Shown: positions 46,687-58,776 of the stretch, in pieces
Numbering within the stretch: position 1 is the stretch's first letter
Layout: the number at the start of each line of letters is the position of its first letter
Source: Podaxis mareebaensis
Taxonomy: Eukaryota; Basidiomycota; Agaricomycetes; Agaricales; Agaricaceae
DNA length: 64,000 bases
Direction of reading: 5' to 3'
NCBI GenBank assembly: GCA_018524725.1
Contig: JAEUWP010000337.1
Location: 1 to 64,000 of the forward strand
Notes under the pieces: generated by a model
Databases searched by the model: none
What the model saw: only the letters and a program-made list of their open reading frames with translations
What the model was told of the DNA's origin: nothing
Program-made: the position numbers and the translations under genes

Positions 46687-49378
46687 ATGACGCTTCACTT
46701 AAACCTTGCACCGATACCCAGCTCAACGTCGGCACCCGTTCCGGAAGAAGAGGAATTCTATTCCTCGTGGTCACTCTTCCTTGTATGCGTGCTATTGATT
46801 CTGTCGCTATGGACGAGCTATTATCTGCAAATTAAGAAAATCAAGACGGTCCATGAGACCTTGGTCAGTATCTTTGCGGGAATGGCGGTAGGGTTGATCG
46901 TTAGGCTTGCGCCGGGGACGATGATTAGGGAGATGTTGGTGAGTGTCATATTGCTCTTGGAGAGGAAAGGCATTGTAGAACTCCCCAATAGTATGTGGGA
47001 GGATGGAGAGAGCAGCAGGACGCGTTATGCGTTCGATGTGCTCCCTCGTCCAACAAGGCCCTCGCGATACCGCGAACATGCTGACCAGACTGGTTGCAGA
47101 CATTCAAACACACACTGTTTTTCAATCTGCTGCTACCTCCAATCATCCTTAACTCTGGCTATGAACTCAAACAAGTGAGCTATATCCGCCGCTTCGACCA
47201 CTATCATTCCAACTACCACACTAACGTGTCTTCTACTCCACAGGAAAATTTCTTTCGCAACTTTGGCTCCATTCTAATATTTGCGTTTTTGGGCACATTC
47301 ATATCCGCTGTTGGTGTCGGGTACGCGTGCTTGCTTCATTTCTCCTTCACGTGCAATGAAGGAAGGTATTTTGTGATTCGTAAACTTATCACCTGCAGTA
47401 CAGATTACTGGTGTACATTTACTCCTTCCTTGGCCTCGAATCGGTTGATATCACCCTTCTCGAATGTCTTATTTTTGGGTCTACACTATCAGCCACGGAT
47501 CCCGTTACCATCCTCGCGATTTTCAACCAGTACAGGGTCGACCCGAAGTTGTACACTGTCATTTTTGGCGAGAGCTTGTTGAACGATGCTGTCAGTATCG
47601 TTATGTATGAGTGCGTACCTTCCCCGTTTCCTGACCATCAGATTTAACCAGAAAGCTAACTTTATTTATCCGCTTCATCAACCCATCCCGCCGCCTTGAC
47701 CAGGACTCTAACCCAATTTCACGGTACTGAAGTCTATCTTAAATCCATCTTCCATGGCATCGGCATTTTCCTCCTCAACTTCTCCGTCTCCATGGTTCTT
47801 GGCGTTTCCTTCGGCCTTGGGATGTCCCTCCTCCTCAAACACTCCTACCTGCATTACTATCCTTCTATCGAATCCTGCCTCGTTGCACTTTGCGCATACA
47901 CCTGCTACTTCTTCTCCACTGGCCTCTCGATGTCCGGCATCGTCTCCCTCCTCTTCTGCGGCATCACCCTCAAACACTATGCCTATCACACCATGTCCCG
48001 GCGTACCCAACGTGCTAGCAAATACATCTTCTCCACCCTCGCACAGCTCTCGGAAAACTTTATCTTCATCTACCTCGGATTGGCACTATTCACGAGTGCA
48101 CCTGTATCGGAGCCCGTGTTTAGTTATGTCAAACCCTTGTTTATAATCATCACAACTGTTGCGGTGGTATTTACGCGGTATGCGGCGGTGTTTCCCCTGT
48201 CGACTGCGATCAACTTTTTCCATAGACACGCAAGGGGCCAGAGATATGAGGAGTTGCCGCATTCATATCAAATGATGCTGTTTTGGGCTGGTCTGAGAGG
48301 TGCAGTAGGCGTTGCACTTGCTGCAGGGTTCAAGGGTCCCAATGCACAGATGATGCGTACGACTGTCCTCGTGGTGGTCGTGTTGACGGTAGTGCTGTTT
48401 GGTGGGACCACAGCAAGGATGTTGGAGGTGCTTGGGATCAGGACGGGGGTGGAGGATGATGAGGGTGCGAGTAGTGATGAAGATGAAGGGCCCCCGTTTT
48501 TCATGAATGGCGCGCCGTCTTCATCCGGATATCTGGCGCGCAGTGCGAGAGGGAGGGGGAATTGGTCGAGGTATTGGGAGGAGCAGGAGGGTAGTGCGTT
48601 GTCGCCTACGGCTGGGTCCTTTGGTACTGGTCCCGCTGCGGCTGCGGCTGCTGCCAGAGTGGGAAGCCATTATGCGGCGAGGTATAATCACCATTATCAA
48701 GTGCGCGATGGTTCACCGCATACGAATACGGGCGCACCGATTTTCTCAGCCGCATCAAGTGATTCATATGATTCGGACGGGGCGGAAGTGTTACCCCTTG
48801 CACCGACGGCGATGCACCACCAAGATTCGAATACCACCAATAATAACACCCAATCAAACAACGATAACACGCACCCGCCTCGGAGAAATTTTAGTGGAAT
48901 TATAGGTGAAGACGGGAGGTGGTTCCAGAATTTGGACGAACGATACCTTTTACCGCTCTTTTCGAACGCGACTGCGAGCCGGACATTCCATGCACGGAAG
49001 AGCGCAAGAAAAGCGAGTGGACGTGGAGCTGGAAGTGGAAGCGGAAGTGGGATGAATTCACCCAGGGCTGGAGGAAACGGTGGCAGGAGAGGTAGCGGTG
49101 TGAGAAGCGGGATGGCGACTCCTGCGGATAGTGATGATGAGTTTTTTGGGAGTAGGGAGGCCATCAATTTGACTTTGAGCAGTAGCGGAGGTGGCGGAGG
49201 AGGGAACGGAGGGAACGGGAGTGATGGTGGAAATAGTAATGGAAGCGGGAGTGGGTTAGGGATTAGCACGCGGAGAGCGGTGTTGGTGGATGAGAGTAGG
49301 GCGGAAAGAGGACTCCCGAGTCCGACGTTGAGAGGGAACGTGAATGCGAGTCCTACGCCTTGGGATGATCCTAGATGA
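46687..49378 (+). CDS. NHX1: Endosomal/vacuolar Na+/H+ exchanger (CPA1, Nhx1-type)
   Basis: Swaps cytosolic Na+ or K+ for lumenal H+ across endosomal or vacuolar membranes. Exons 46687-46938, 47100-47174, 47244-47320, 47404-47610 and 47704-49378 give 761 aa. Hallmarks are [17 protein letters not shown] (the amiloride-binding region), [31 protein letters not shown] with the catalytic Asn-Asp pair, and [16 protein letters not shown]. About eleven to twelve hydrophobic segments end near residue 455. A long hydrophilic tail of about 300 aa follows; it is acidic at first ([17 protein letters not shown]), then rich in Ala, Gly, Ser, Asn and Arg, and probably disordered and regulatory. The acceptor at 47403 was chosen to give [14 protein letters not shown]. 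Confidence 0.94.
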
Positions 49379-50029
49379 ATGGGAGGTATCTTCTGTAGGA
49401 TTGGATGATAAGGTATAGATACACTCGCATATCTCGCTTATAACATATTACCATGTTTCTATGGACATTTAGGTTTTTGTATTTAACGGATATAGAACGT
49501 GTTTGATTTTTTTCTTTCCGTTCTCTCCGCCTTTGTGAAGTTCAAAATTTTTGTCCGAAACTTAGTAGGGCATAATGTACAGGAGCTATGTACAGGATCA
49601 AGAGAGATGGAGAGCCGAAGCAGGAGGAAAACAGAAAGTACGAGTGTTCCGCACTGGACATTGGAAGTAGGTATCAAGGTATAACCAGATAAGGGAATCA
49701 AGATGCCCAAACCATGCCGGGTTTACGAAATGAAATGAAGAGGAACAAAGCAATGTGAAAAAAAAAAAGCTGAAATCAAAGGAGTAAAACAAAAAAATAG
49801 ATACAGATTGTGGTGAAGACAGACGACCCTGAAAAGAAATAATGAAGAAAACGGGAGATCAAAAGCCGAGCGCCCGGCGTTCCTGGTGGTGTGATGGCAG
49901 AGGGGATGCAGTTGTTTGGCTGTTGATGCAGATAGCTCATAAGGTCATTATCATCGATCATTACGATATTGCCCATCATCATCCATCATCACGCAGGCAT
50001 CACCGGCGTTGACAGGACCACTGCCTCCA
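49379..50029. other. Convergent spacer between NHX1 and G-alpha
   Basis: 3' ends of two genes meet here. A poly-A run lies near 49760 and several ATCATCATC-type runs near 49940-49990. No gene seen. Confidence 0.5.
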
Positions 50030-52232
50030 TCACATCAGGTCAGCTCGTCGGAGGTGTTCACGTAGAATAGATTCTTCAACTAGAAGAGAAGGACGCGAGA
50101 GGCAGTGTCAGCGGACCGCAAGAACCGCACAAAAGAGTTGGATTCGCATACCTGCTCCCAGCGTCACCGCAGTTGACTTGGTGTCCTGTCAAAAGTCGAG
50201 CAGTCATTGCATTTCAATCAAATGTTAACGAGATATGGAAAAGAAATCACGCACTATTACAGAGGTGAGATGAACATAGAAGGGCCGCTGGACCGGTGAG
50301 TACTGCCGAGCTATCTCCTTGAAGTGTTGTTGGAAGTCTAAATACAGACGCAATGAGCACTCTTGGCCGACTCGTAGCTGCAAAAAACCGACATCGTGTC
50401 GCAGTTGGTAGATCGTTCTTTCTGTCACCAAAACTAGGCACGGAATCCCGAATACGGATTCCTCGTTGTAGCTTGGCTTGTAGAAGGTCGCATTTATTCA
50501 AGACTAAATGCGTTATGATGAGATGGATCAAATGAGGTGAGAGAAGAACATCGACGCACAGAGGATGATTTGCGTTCGTGCGAGGAGTTTGCAAGAGCAA
50601 ACCGATTTCCATAATAGATAGCTATCCTCTAGGCGGTTTACTCGCCTGTCCTCCGTTAGCTTCTCGTCGAATGGTGATACTGCATCACAACGGCATCAGC
50701 TTTAGATATCAAATCCCAAAGAGAAGAGATACTAACTTGGTCTGCAAGGACAATGGCATCACATATCAGCGACAGGACGACTAGTGCGCAACCCACACTC
50801 ACGCTAAAAATATAATGGCATCGACTGTACTCCAGAGCGGGAACAAAGTTATTTAGCACCAGTTACCACAGCAAAGCTCTTTCCATGACTCACCATCATC
50901 AAAATACGGATACCATGCAGCGCGCTGTGTAAACGAGGCATAGCACACTGGGATTAGCTTGCATTGTTGATGATCAACGACAAATATACTCACACTACTC
51001 CTTGTTCCCCCAACATCATACAGCCGCCACTCTTGACCAACAGTTCGACCTTATGAGCACAACAGTCAGAAGATGAGACAAGGCTTTGAGAGATTGCACC
51101 GACCATGATCAAAAATAAACCTATATTCTTGTACACCCAGGGTTCTCAAACGAGCCCGAATCACATCGTCGTCCGTTGGCATGTAGGTTTTGACAGCTAT
51201 TCGGTCTGCATCATTTAGGAAGCTGTTGAAGACCTTAGTAGAGATATCCTGGCCATGGGTAGATGATACGTACAAGCCCGGAGCATCCTCTATTCGCGCT
51301 TTTCTTCTGACTAGAACTTCTTTGATTATTGGATCCTCCCATAATGACTTGATATCTTCTCTGCAACCCGCGATTATTTCAGCAATCTCCTCTTCCACGT
51401 CTTTTGAAACTTTGTTGGTGCCATTGGTAGCTTCTGAGCGGTTGCTAGGACCCTTGCGGAACTTATCTAGGGCAGTTTTCCATCCGTTTGACGAATTGAT
51501 TGAAAACTCGTGCGGCGCTCGTCGGCCTGAAGGGGTCGCCGTCTCGAACGGAGCGGCTGACGTTGGAGTAGCCGCATATATTTCCGTGCTAGCCGCCCCT
51601 AGCTGTTGTTCAAGCTCCCGTTGGACTTGCTGTAAAGGCGAAAGCCGAATTCGTAATTGCTTGTGTTTTTCCTTGAACTTGAGTGGAGGCAGTGTTTTGA
51701 CAGGTCGTATTGGTAAATCCTCAGTTGAATCGTTTTCCGGATAGCGGGGATAAGGTAGATCAGCCATTTCTGCAGCCATGTGTTCGAGAACCTCGTTGAC
51801 GTTGCGGACAAAGTTGAGAAAGATGACTGCGCGCCAGGACGCCCGTTCCTCGGACCACTCGCGTCTCGCGTAGGTGAGCTGGAAATCTGGCAGGGGTTTG
51901 TATCAGCGAGAGGCAGTATGAGAACACAATACGAACTCTTCAAAGTTGCAGTCTTTCCACTTTCGCTCTGACCTGCGAATATTTTGTATCAACATCTTGC
52001 AACGGACAACAGCATATAGATGAAGAGATTTACCTAGCAGAAGCAACTTGACAGGCCTTCTCTTCCGACGCTCATTCTCTCTTTCCCGCTTAATCTGCTC
52101 GTCAATCTCGTCGCTCACCCTCTTGGCCTCTGCCTCTGCCGCCTCCCGCGCTTGGCGCTGTTCCAAAGTCTCGTCCGGTGGGGGCATGAGCGCCAGAGTC
52201 AGTGGGTCATCGTCTGGCTGGGATGGACTCAT
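50030..52232 (-). CDS. Large heterotrimeric G-protein alpha subunit
   Basis: Complement exons 52034-52232, 51937-51972, 51104-51886, 50994-51049, 50894-50924, 50803-50824, 50737-50741, 50560-50679, 50393-50503, 50255-50337, 50152-50185 and 50030-50079 join to 509 aa. GTP-binding motifs are present: GQSESGKT (67-74), RLRTLGVQ with the Arg and Thr of switch I (326-327), YDVGGTR (350-356), FLNKCD (418-423) and TSVIDTKSTAV near 480. The helical domain is enlarged by a Ser/Thr/Pro-rich insert, as in the basidiomycete-specific large G-alphas. The N-terminus MSPSQPDDDP lacks the MGxxxS myristoylation signal, and is followed by a charged EQRQAREAAEAEAKR helix. One exon is 5 nt and is needed to give FLAPISPFDE. 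The signalling pathway it serves is not shown. Confidence 0.92.
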
Positions 52233-55200
52233 TTCTCGGGGAGGGGGATTTCGACGATGCCAGGAGGGTATTGGGAGTCACGCACAGAGTATAGTAGAAT
52301 CCGACATCAGGCAGCGTCAAATACCAGTTGGAGAATCATTCAAACCCCTCCTTGCGTCTCAAATCCCCCGGCTTCCCGGCCGGCATTTTTCCATACTGGG
52401 TTATTACGGCAACACACTCCCACCCATCCTCGGCCCTGTCCCATAACATATCCACCAAGCAACCGTGCATTGCTCTGCAGTCGATCCTCATCACCAACCC
52501 AACGACCTTCCTCTTGTTGAAACTCCATTACACGATCATTCGACAGTATTCAAATAGCGCGCTAAGCTACCTCCACGGTCTCACTTCCCGCCGCCGAACG
52601 AATAAGCTATGACTTTGTCGAGAATGTGCTAAGCTTTAAGGGAAACAAACGGTGGGATCACCCAGTGATAAGGACCGTTTCAGGCTCAACTGCGAACATT
52701 TAGAGTAGATTAGCCGAGAAAAATACAAACCTACTCCGCGCCCTGAATGAGCGGTAACTGCAAGATCAGCATGATGATGATTGTAATGCAAGTAACCATC
52801 CCAGCCGGAGTGGGATGAAACAAAGTCATCGGTATCATCTCGATTCCGCCTCCGTAATCAAGGGCTGACATAAATGGAGATAAATCAGGCTTCTAAGGCA
52901 TTTGTTTCAATTATCAGATAAGCCCAGCACCTTGAAGGCTGTGGATCAATCAAGCCGTGGTCGTCCTAGCTTGAAAAATGATGGGTTGGTAATAAACTAA
53001 TTTGTCAACGAAAGAATGCCAGGAACACTCACACACACGACTACTGTTGATTGCGTCTCGATTATCAGCAACTGCCTCCACCCCGAAGATGAATTTTCCC
53101 ATTCATCAAAATCCATTCAACATCCAGACGGTCGACCTGAATCCATCCTCCAATCGCTGACTTGCTGGTAACATTGATCCCCTCAAACATCTTTACATTC
53201 TCAAACAGAAAGATGGTCGCCGAGCCTTACAGTGTCAGCCCTTTCCTGGATCAAACCCCCTGCACCAGGCTGCGCCACAGAAAGTGTCTAGGTATGTGAT
53301 GTTCAGCGGGGTATCCCCAGAGACAGGGACTGAACCGTCCCTGCGGGGCTGTTTACTCGACAGCTATAACCCTAATTGATCGTGCGGCGCAATATCATTC
53401 CACCAACGTAAGTAATAGTTGCGTGTGAGGAGAAATCGCACCGAAAGGACTTCGTGGACGATTCTTGATTACCCTGTCCGGGCAGTGCCTTAGAATTGGT
53501 ACCCTCTTTCTCGAAGACGACAATGAACAGAACCTTAAAAAACATGCGACAGCGACACGCGTTAAGTCTGCTTGATACTGTCCCGTATTACCTCTCCGAG
53601 GCTGCAAGATAGCATATATTAATTTGGTTTCTAAAGAGGGAGTGAGGGAAGGAAGTGACCCATCTTGTTGTCCGTCATTAGCTCAAAAGACTCTCCTGTT
53701 GCTACAGGCTCGCGTACGGAACATCCTGGAGCCAATCGACCGGAGAGGGTATCCGAGGCTCATGAAATCCTCTGATCGGCGCACCCAGTTCCTTCTACTG
53801 GTGAACTGTGCAGGACTGGAGCTTGAGTAACTTGAAGCAGTAGATTAGGTTCGAGTCCATATCTGTCGCGTCATTCTAGCATACTCGCTGGGTAACCCAA
53901 GCGCTTCTGTAAAAGGGAAAACGAAAAATACTGGCTGGAACTTATTGCTAGATGGATCGAGCCATGGCGCGGACCTATAGCGTGAAATCAACCCTTGGAT
54001 ATGGGAAATCTGGAAACTACCAGAGGAGATATCGGTTTAAACCACTTCTGTGATGCTGCTGCCCACTCACTATATCGCTAGCTTCACGGCTCTTCCGAGC
54101 TGGTCTAGGCCGATGACATCACTCTAAAACGCGGGAAAATGTGAATTGAATATGCACGCACGAGTGAATTTACGCTGGTCTTCCCTTTGGAGTTGGAGTT
54201 CCTTTTTATTGTCTAATTATAACAACAGCGATATATTCTGCGGCGGTTAGAGCGTGGGTATGGAAGAACCAACACAGAATTCGGAGAGACGCACCATCCT
54301 AACCTATCAAATCTTCGGGCAATTCGAATACACTTTTACAGAAGCGTAGACCTTAGCAGTCAACACCGTCGGCTATGCCAACGACACGATAAACAACAGA
54401 GCCTTCCTATGTCTCCAACGATCGAACGGAAACTACCCTTGGGCGAGGAATCCCAGTCGAATAGGCGTGGTGTGGAACGCGAGTTGCCCGAATTTGCTCC
54501 TTTTTGGGTCACCTACTCATTCAAGCGAAGTGAGATCGTTTGACCGTTTCGAGACGGTCTAGAACGACTCAAAGAAGGGTTAGGTCAGTGCAAACAAGCG
54601 GCGAATGTTATTCTTTACATCGTTTGGATGCTCCACCTCCAAATGAGTGTGAAGCTTGAGATCTTTCTTGCCTTACTGGATGGATGCCTTGGACGCAGTG
54701 TCACTTGGCTCTTCCACCGGACATGATGTTATGTGAACAGGGAGGCAAGGAAGGAGAGGAACAAAGTTACATGCCCAAAAGAACCGTGCAGAGCCATGTC
54801 TCGGGTTAGATCGAGTGTTGATTTGGCACTGCAGCTTGTCCAAGAAGGTATAGCATCGATATTTACCGCCAGCTTGCGAGTCACAAATACGCACCGGTTC
54901 GAGGATCTGGCGGTCTCCTGCCATCCTTCTGATGTCTCGTAAACCTCCCTATTCGCTCTATTATAGCCTAGAGCCTCGGACGCTGCGTTCTGGGGTGTTT
55001 CGTGCAGGGAGGTGAAGCTTTATCCTGTTGGTATCGTGGTGTATGATTCATCATACAGGCTTCTGCAAAACCCCTCCCAGCCTTCCAGCAAAGCATACAC
55101 CACACCTTCAACTGTCACGTCCCCTACCTCTCGAGATTGCTTCAATTGAAACACCTCCAATTCCACCACAATGGTAACATACCTCGCATTTCCAACGCGG

Positions 55201-56259
55201 CCACCCTACTCAACTCTACCTGATGCAGAAAGAACATTGCGACTTCATCTCCGCTATGAGCAACGGGAGCTCAGTTCTTCGTGCAAATCGAACCTGTCGG
55301 TGAATTCGGCTGTTTTGGAATGGGCTTTCTGGGCGAGAGTAAGCTTAGCATGGAACCAACACAACGGCTCCAGGTGAAGGTGAGTCGCACCACTTCACGA
55401 TCGAGGTGAACCTGCATTCCAGAGGCCATGGTTCGAGAAGTAGCTGACGTTTGATCCCGGCAGGGTTGCAAACCAGGGTGGGCACCTTTAGGACAAGAAC
55501 CATTACCTTCAACATTCCTTGTCCACTCCCTCCCATCAGATCTCATCGCCAAATTTGCTGTACGAGAGCGCTGTCAGCAAGGCTACGTTCGAACTCATGG
55601 ATGCAGACGTGGCTCCCACGTCGTCTTGCCACAGCCAACGGCCCATCCATCCACTGTAGGCGAGCCGCTGAGAAGGTGTAGCGACGGACCTGGACATACA
55701 ACGAAAAACGCCCGTTGCTTGAACGTTCGACCTGACTGGAAATTTTGGTTCAGTACCCGGGATGAGGCACTAAGTAAAGCTCCTACGGCTTCACTATTCT
55801 CGCCGATCGTCCGTAGACCTAGGTTAAGGCGTCATATTCTCGCGCCTGTCTCGCAAAATGAACGCCATTGGTCCGGTATAGTCGTCTCTCAGGCCTACTG
55901 TCAAGTGGCGCCAAGGTCAGCTTCGAACGAGCTGGCTATCATCTTCCTAGCACAATTTGGCGCGATTTTCTAGAGCCCCCGTCCGGGGATCGAGTTAGCG
56001 CCCACGAATAAGCCACGTAGTTTGGCGCGGGTGTGGGCAGCAGGTTCGTCCGATGCTCCCCGGGGACCTCTAAAACCTGGAGATGGGACTCAGCCACCTC
56101 ATGATTACTCTGAGCCTGTCATCTGAAGCACGTATCGCGTGCTATGCTTGAGCGGAGGGTGGCGTCGATCCGTGGTTATATGCACCTCTAAACCAATCCT
56201 AGGCTTGCCTGATGGCCAGACCTTGAAGGCACCGCCGTGACACTTCCCCCCACCGCCTC
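52233..56259. other. Gene-poor region
   Basis: About 4 kb without a supportable gene. A frame opening with MVTYLAFPTRPPYSTL at 55151 follows a CT/AC-rich leader and a good start context (CCACAATGG), but no downstream exon could be joined with confidence. It may be a small or decayed gene. Confidence 0.35.
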
Positions 56260-56690
56260 TTGACTCGCCTATGCCATAGACATGAACCAGGCGGACGGCG
56301 GAGGCGAGACTAAGCTGCATGTCCGGTTTTGCTACATCAGTATGCGCGCGTCTAATTCGTCCCCTTTCCGTTCCTCACCTACAATTCGCATATAGCACTG
56401 ACAGGGACTGATATGCGATAGACATGAGCGAGGGGGACGGCGGAGGCAAGACTAGGCTGCATGTCCGGTTCCGCTATATCAGTACGCGCGTCTAATCCGC
56501 CGCCTTTCCGTTTCTCACCTAACAATTTGCATATAGCACTGACAAAGACCGATATGTCGTAGACATGAGCCAGGGGGACGGTGGAGGCAAGACTGGGCTG
56601 CATGTCCGGTTCCGCTATATCAGTGCGCGCATCTGATTCGTCGCCTTCCCGTTTCTCACCTAACAATTTACATATAGCACCGGAAAAGAC
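56260..56690. repeat. Tandem repeat, about 141-bp unit, three copies
   Basis: The core GCTGCATGTCCGGTT-type segment recurs with its GTCCGG at 56321, 56463 and 56604, spacing 142 and 141 bases. The surrounding unit also repeats: a TAGACATGA start, a GGGGGACGGCGGAGGC run, the ACGCGCGTCTAAT run and TTTCTCACCTAACAATTTGCATATAGCAC. Copies differ by point changes and a one-base indel. On the minus strand the two right-hand copies stay open as a repeated 47-codon peptide (EPDMQPSLAS, PLAHVY, KLLGEKR). Whether it is translated is unknown. Confidence 0.8.
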
Positions 56691-57312
56691 TCGAAATACC
56701 CATGCGCTATGCATGTGGCGAGACAAGGGGGAGGGGATGTAGACCATTTTTGTGGGCATGCATTGAAGGACACAACACAAGATCATTTATACAAAACCAA
56801 ATTCAACGTCGCAATTATAGCGGAGTACATAGCAGTCTTCACCGAGGATGATACGGGACATAGGGTTCCTACAAGCGGATGGGTGAGAGGGAGGAGGAGG
56901 CACACAACCCAGGAGACATAGTTGAAAAGTCGATCGGAGGCAGGTTGTACCTACTACCTACGTCATTATCCAGAAAGTTCTTGAACCCGGACGTGGTTCT
57001 CGCGACTTCCATGCTATTCCATTCACTGATACTCTTACAAATCGGGGAAATTATATAGAGAGAGACGGCTGGAAACCCTACGAGTGATTCACATATGTAC
57101 AAGAAAAGGACAGGCAAATTGGAAAATGTCTGCCCGAAGTGCCTCAGGAGCGGTATTTCCAGGGGATAAGTATAGATGGGGCAGAAAAGGTGCAAAGATA
57201 CAAAAGTAATACATTCCGTTCGACGACCCACTCGAAAAGGAACGAGTAGGAAACAAGGACCCCAGGCAGGAAAAAAAAAGGAAATTGAGAGGGAATTTAA
57301 GTCCAGGATTTG
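56691..57312. other. Spacer downstream of CBF1
   Basis: No gene seen between the tandem repeat and the end of the CBF1 gene on the minus strand; the right part is its 3' UTR. Confidence 0.45.
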
Positions 57313-58776
57313 TTACTCAGTTCGTTGCCGTTTGCCATCTCGGTCCCCGTCCCCATCCGCAGTCGCCGAAGGTTGCTCAGGAGCCTCCTCACTCTTCCGC
57401 TTTGCTCCTGCGGTAGCTTCGGTCGTCGTGGCCTCGGGTGATTTGGCGCTCTGCTGCTGAGGCGATGGTTGTGGAGCGGCGCTTGCAGTGCCGTTGGCGA
57501 TATTATTTCGGAGGGTTTCGAGCTCAAGCTCAAGCCGTTGCCGGGCATTGCGCTCTTCTTCCCACATGCGCTTGACTTCTTCCAACTGATTTTGCAGATC
57601 GCCCATGGCTTGATCCATAAGGAGCTTCTCCAGTGTCCACTTCTCGATGTTGCGAGCCTCGTTCTCCTTCAAATGGTGAATATATTGAACGGAACGAGCA
57701 AGGATGGCGCCTTTAGCCTTTTCCCCATTGCCGCTAGGCACTATCCGTCCAAGCTCATTGATCCCCTCGTTGATGTTACCGCGGCGGCGACGTTCTACTT
57801 CTTTCTGTTCCCGGAAAGTCATTGAATGGAAAATTTATGAGTAGGAAAGAGGAAACACGTACATGGTTGTCCTTTCGTTGCCTTGTCCACTCATCACTTC
57901 CCATAGCAGGATTTCTCCTGCGACCGCCAGTTGATCCTGTGGGGGTGGCAGGCGAAGGACTCGTGGCAGGTTTTTCAGTAGTAGTAGGAGTAGCGTTAAC
58001 AGGCTGAACCGATTGTGGGGGCGGCTGTAATTGTTGGACATTGCGGTCATCGGTAGGAGAACCTTCCGGACGAGGTTGTTGGGCAGTAGCCGGGGTGGCT
58101 TGGAGGGCAACAGCGCTCAACTGGCCGAGATTAGGAGGACCACGGGGGTGAGATGATGGGCCAGGGTCGTTGATACCTGGAAGCCCCGTCGACGCGCCGG
58201 GGGGCGGGGGATAGTGAACTGGGGGAGGGCCAAAGACGGGATGAGCGGCAAGGTTAGACAGAGCCTGAGCGGCGTCTTCTTTGGGATTGCCTTGTTCTGT
58301 CAACTGACAGTCACGGTGAGTCAGTAACTAATCCACAACATCGCTTATAAACATTAAGATGCAAAAGTAAGAAAACTAATGTTTCCTCGTGACTTGAATC
58401 GAACGCGCTCGTGCTCAGCGTCGCGAACGATATACGGTCACGTGTAGCTAATTAATGGACTGATGCGATAGTAGAATAGCGTTCACAATGTGATAACTGA
58501 AGAGCGAGAAATAACAGCCGAAGGGCAACATAAAGCTGGAACAAGGGTTTAAGACGCGAGCGAAATGCTCACCTTGCCAAACACATTGGGCAGATGACGA
58601 AGCAGGGACATGATCTGGTTCTGATCGAGGCCAGAAAGGTGGACATTGGGCAAGTCCGGGGCAGCGGGAATAGTAGGCGCTACACCCGTTTGAGGCTGGG
58701 ATGCCGGGACTTGCGGGGGATTTGGAGGAGGTTGTGCGAGCGCGGAGTCGTGATTAGGCTGGGTAGCAGGAGCCAT
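57313..58776 (-). CDS. CBF1: CBF1-type bHLH transcription factor
   Basis: Complement exons 58573-58776, 57863-58303 and 57313-57804 give 378 aa. The N-terminal 210 residues are Pro/Ala/Gln-rich and disordered. The bHLH begins RQRKDNHKEVERRRRGNINE, with the His-Glu-Arg DNA-contact residues, then LGRIVPSGNGEKAKGAILARS and VQYIHHLKENEARNIEKWTL. The helix after the bHLH (EKLLMDQAMGDLQNQLEEVK) is the leucine-zipper-like extension of yeast Cbf1, whose NIEKWTLxKLL wording it shares. Cbf1 binds RTCACRTG at sulphur-metabolism promoters and centromeres. The C-terminus is charged (KRKSEEAPEQ, GDRDGKRQRTE). The first intron (269 nt) is far longer than its neighbours and contains GTCACGTG at 58437-58444. 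Confidence 0.92.
58437..58444. promoter_or_regulatory. Cbf1-type E-box in the CBF1 intron
   Basis: GTCACGTG is a perfect match to the RTCACRTG consensus bound by Cbf1. It lies within the 269-nt first intron of the CBF1 gene itself, suggesting self-regulation. Chance is possible, since several other CACGTG cores occur in the window (for example near 11815, 19658 and 22858). Confidence 0.45.

Noticed and set aside
48697..49269. 190-aa minus-strand frame under the exchanger tail
   Set aside because: Leu/Pro homopolymer-like composition arises from the Gly/Ser-rich repeats on the coding strand.
53830..53870. GGTTCGAGTCC, like a tRNA T-arm
   Set aside because: No matching D-arm, anticodon stem or acceptor stem could be found around it.
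57469..57825. 118-aa plus-strand frame over CBF1 exon 3
   Set aside because: Antisense shadow of the bHLH exon, which is the clear gene.
58385..58440. GACTTGAATCGAAC, like a minus-strand tRNA T-loop
   Set aside because: The acceptor ends do not pair and no D-arm is present; it lies within the CBF1 intron.
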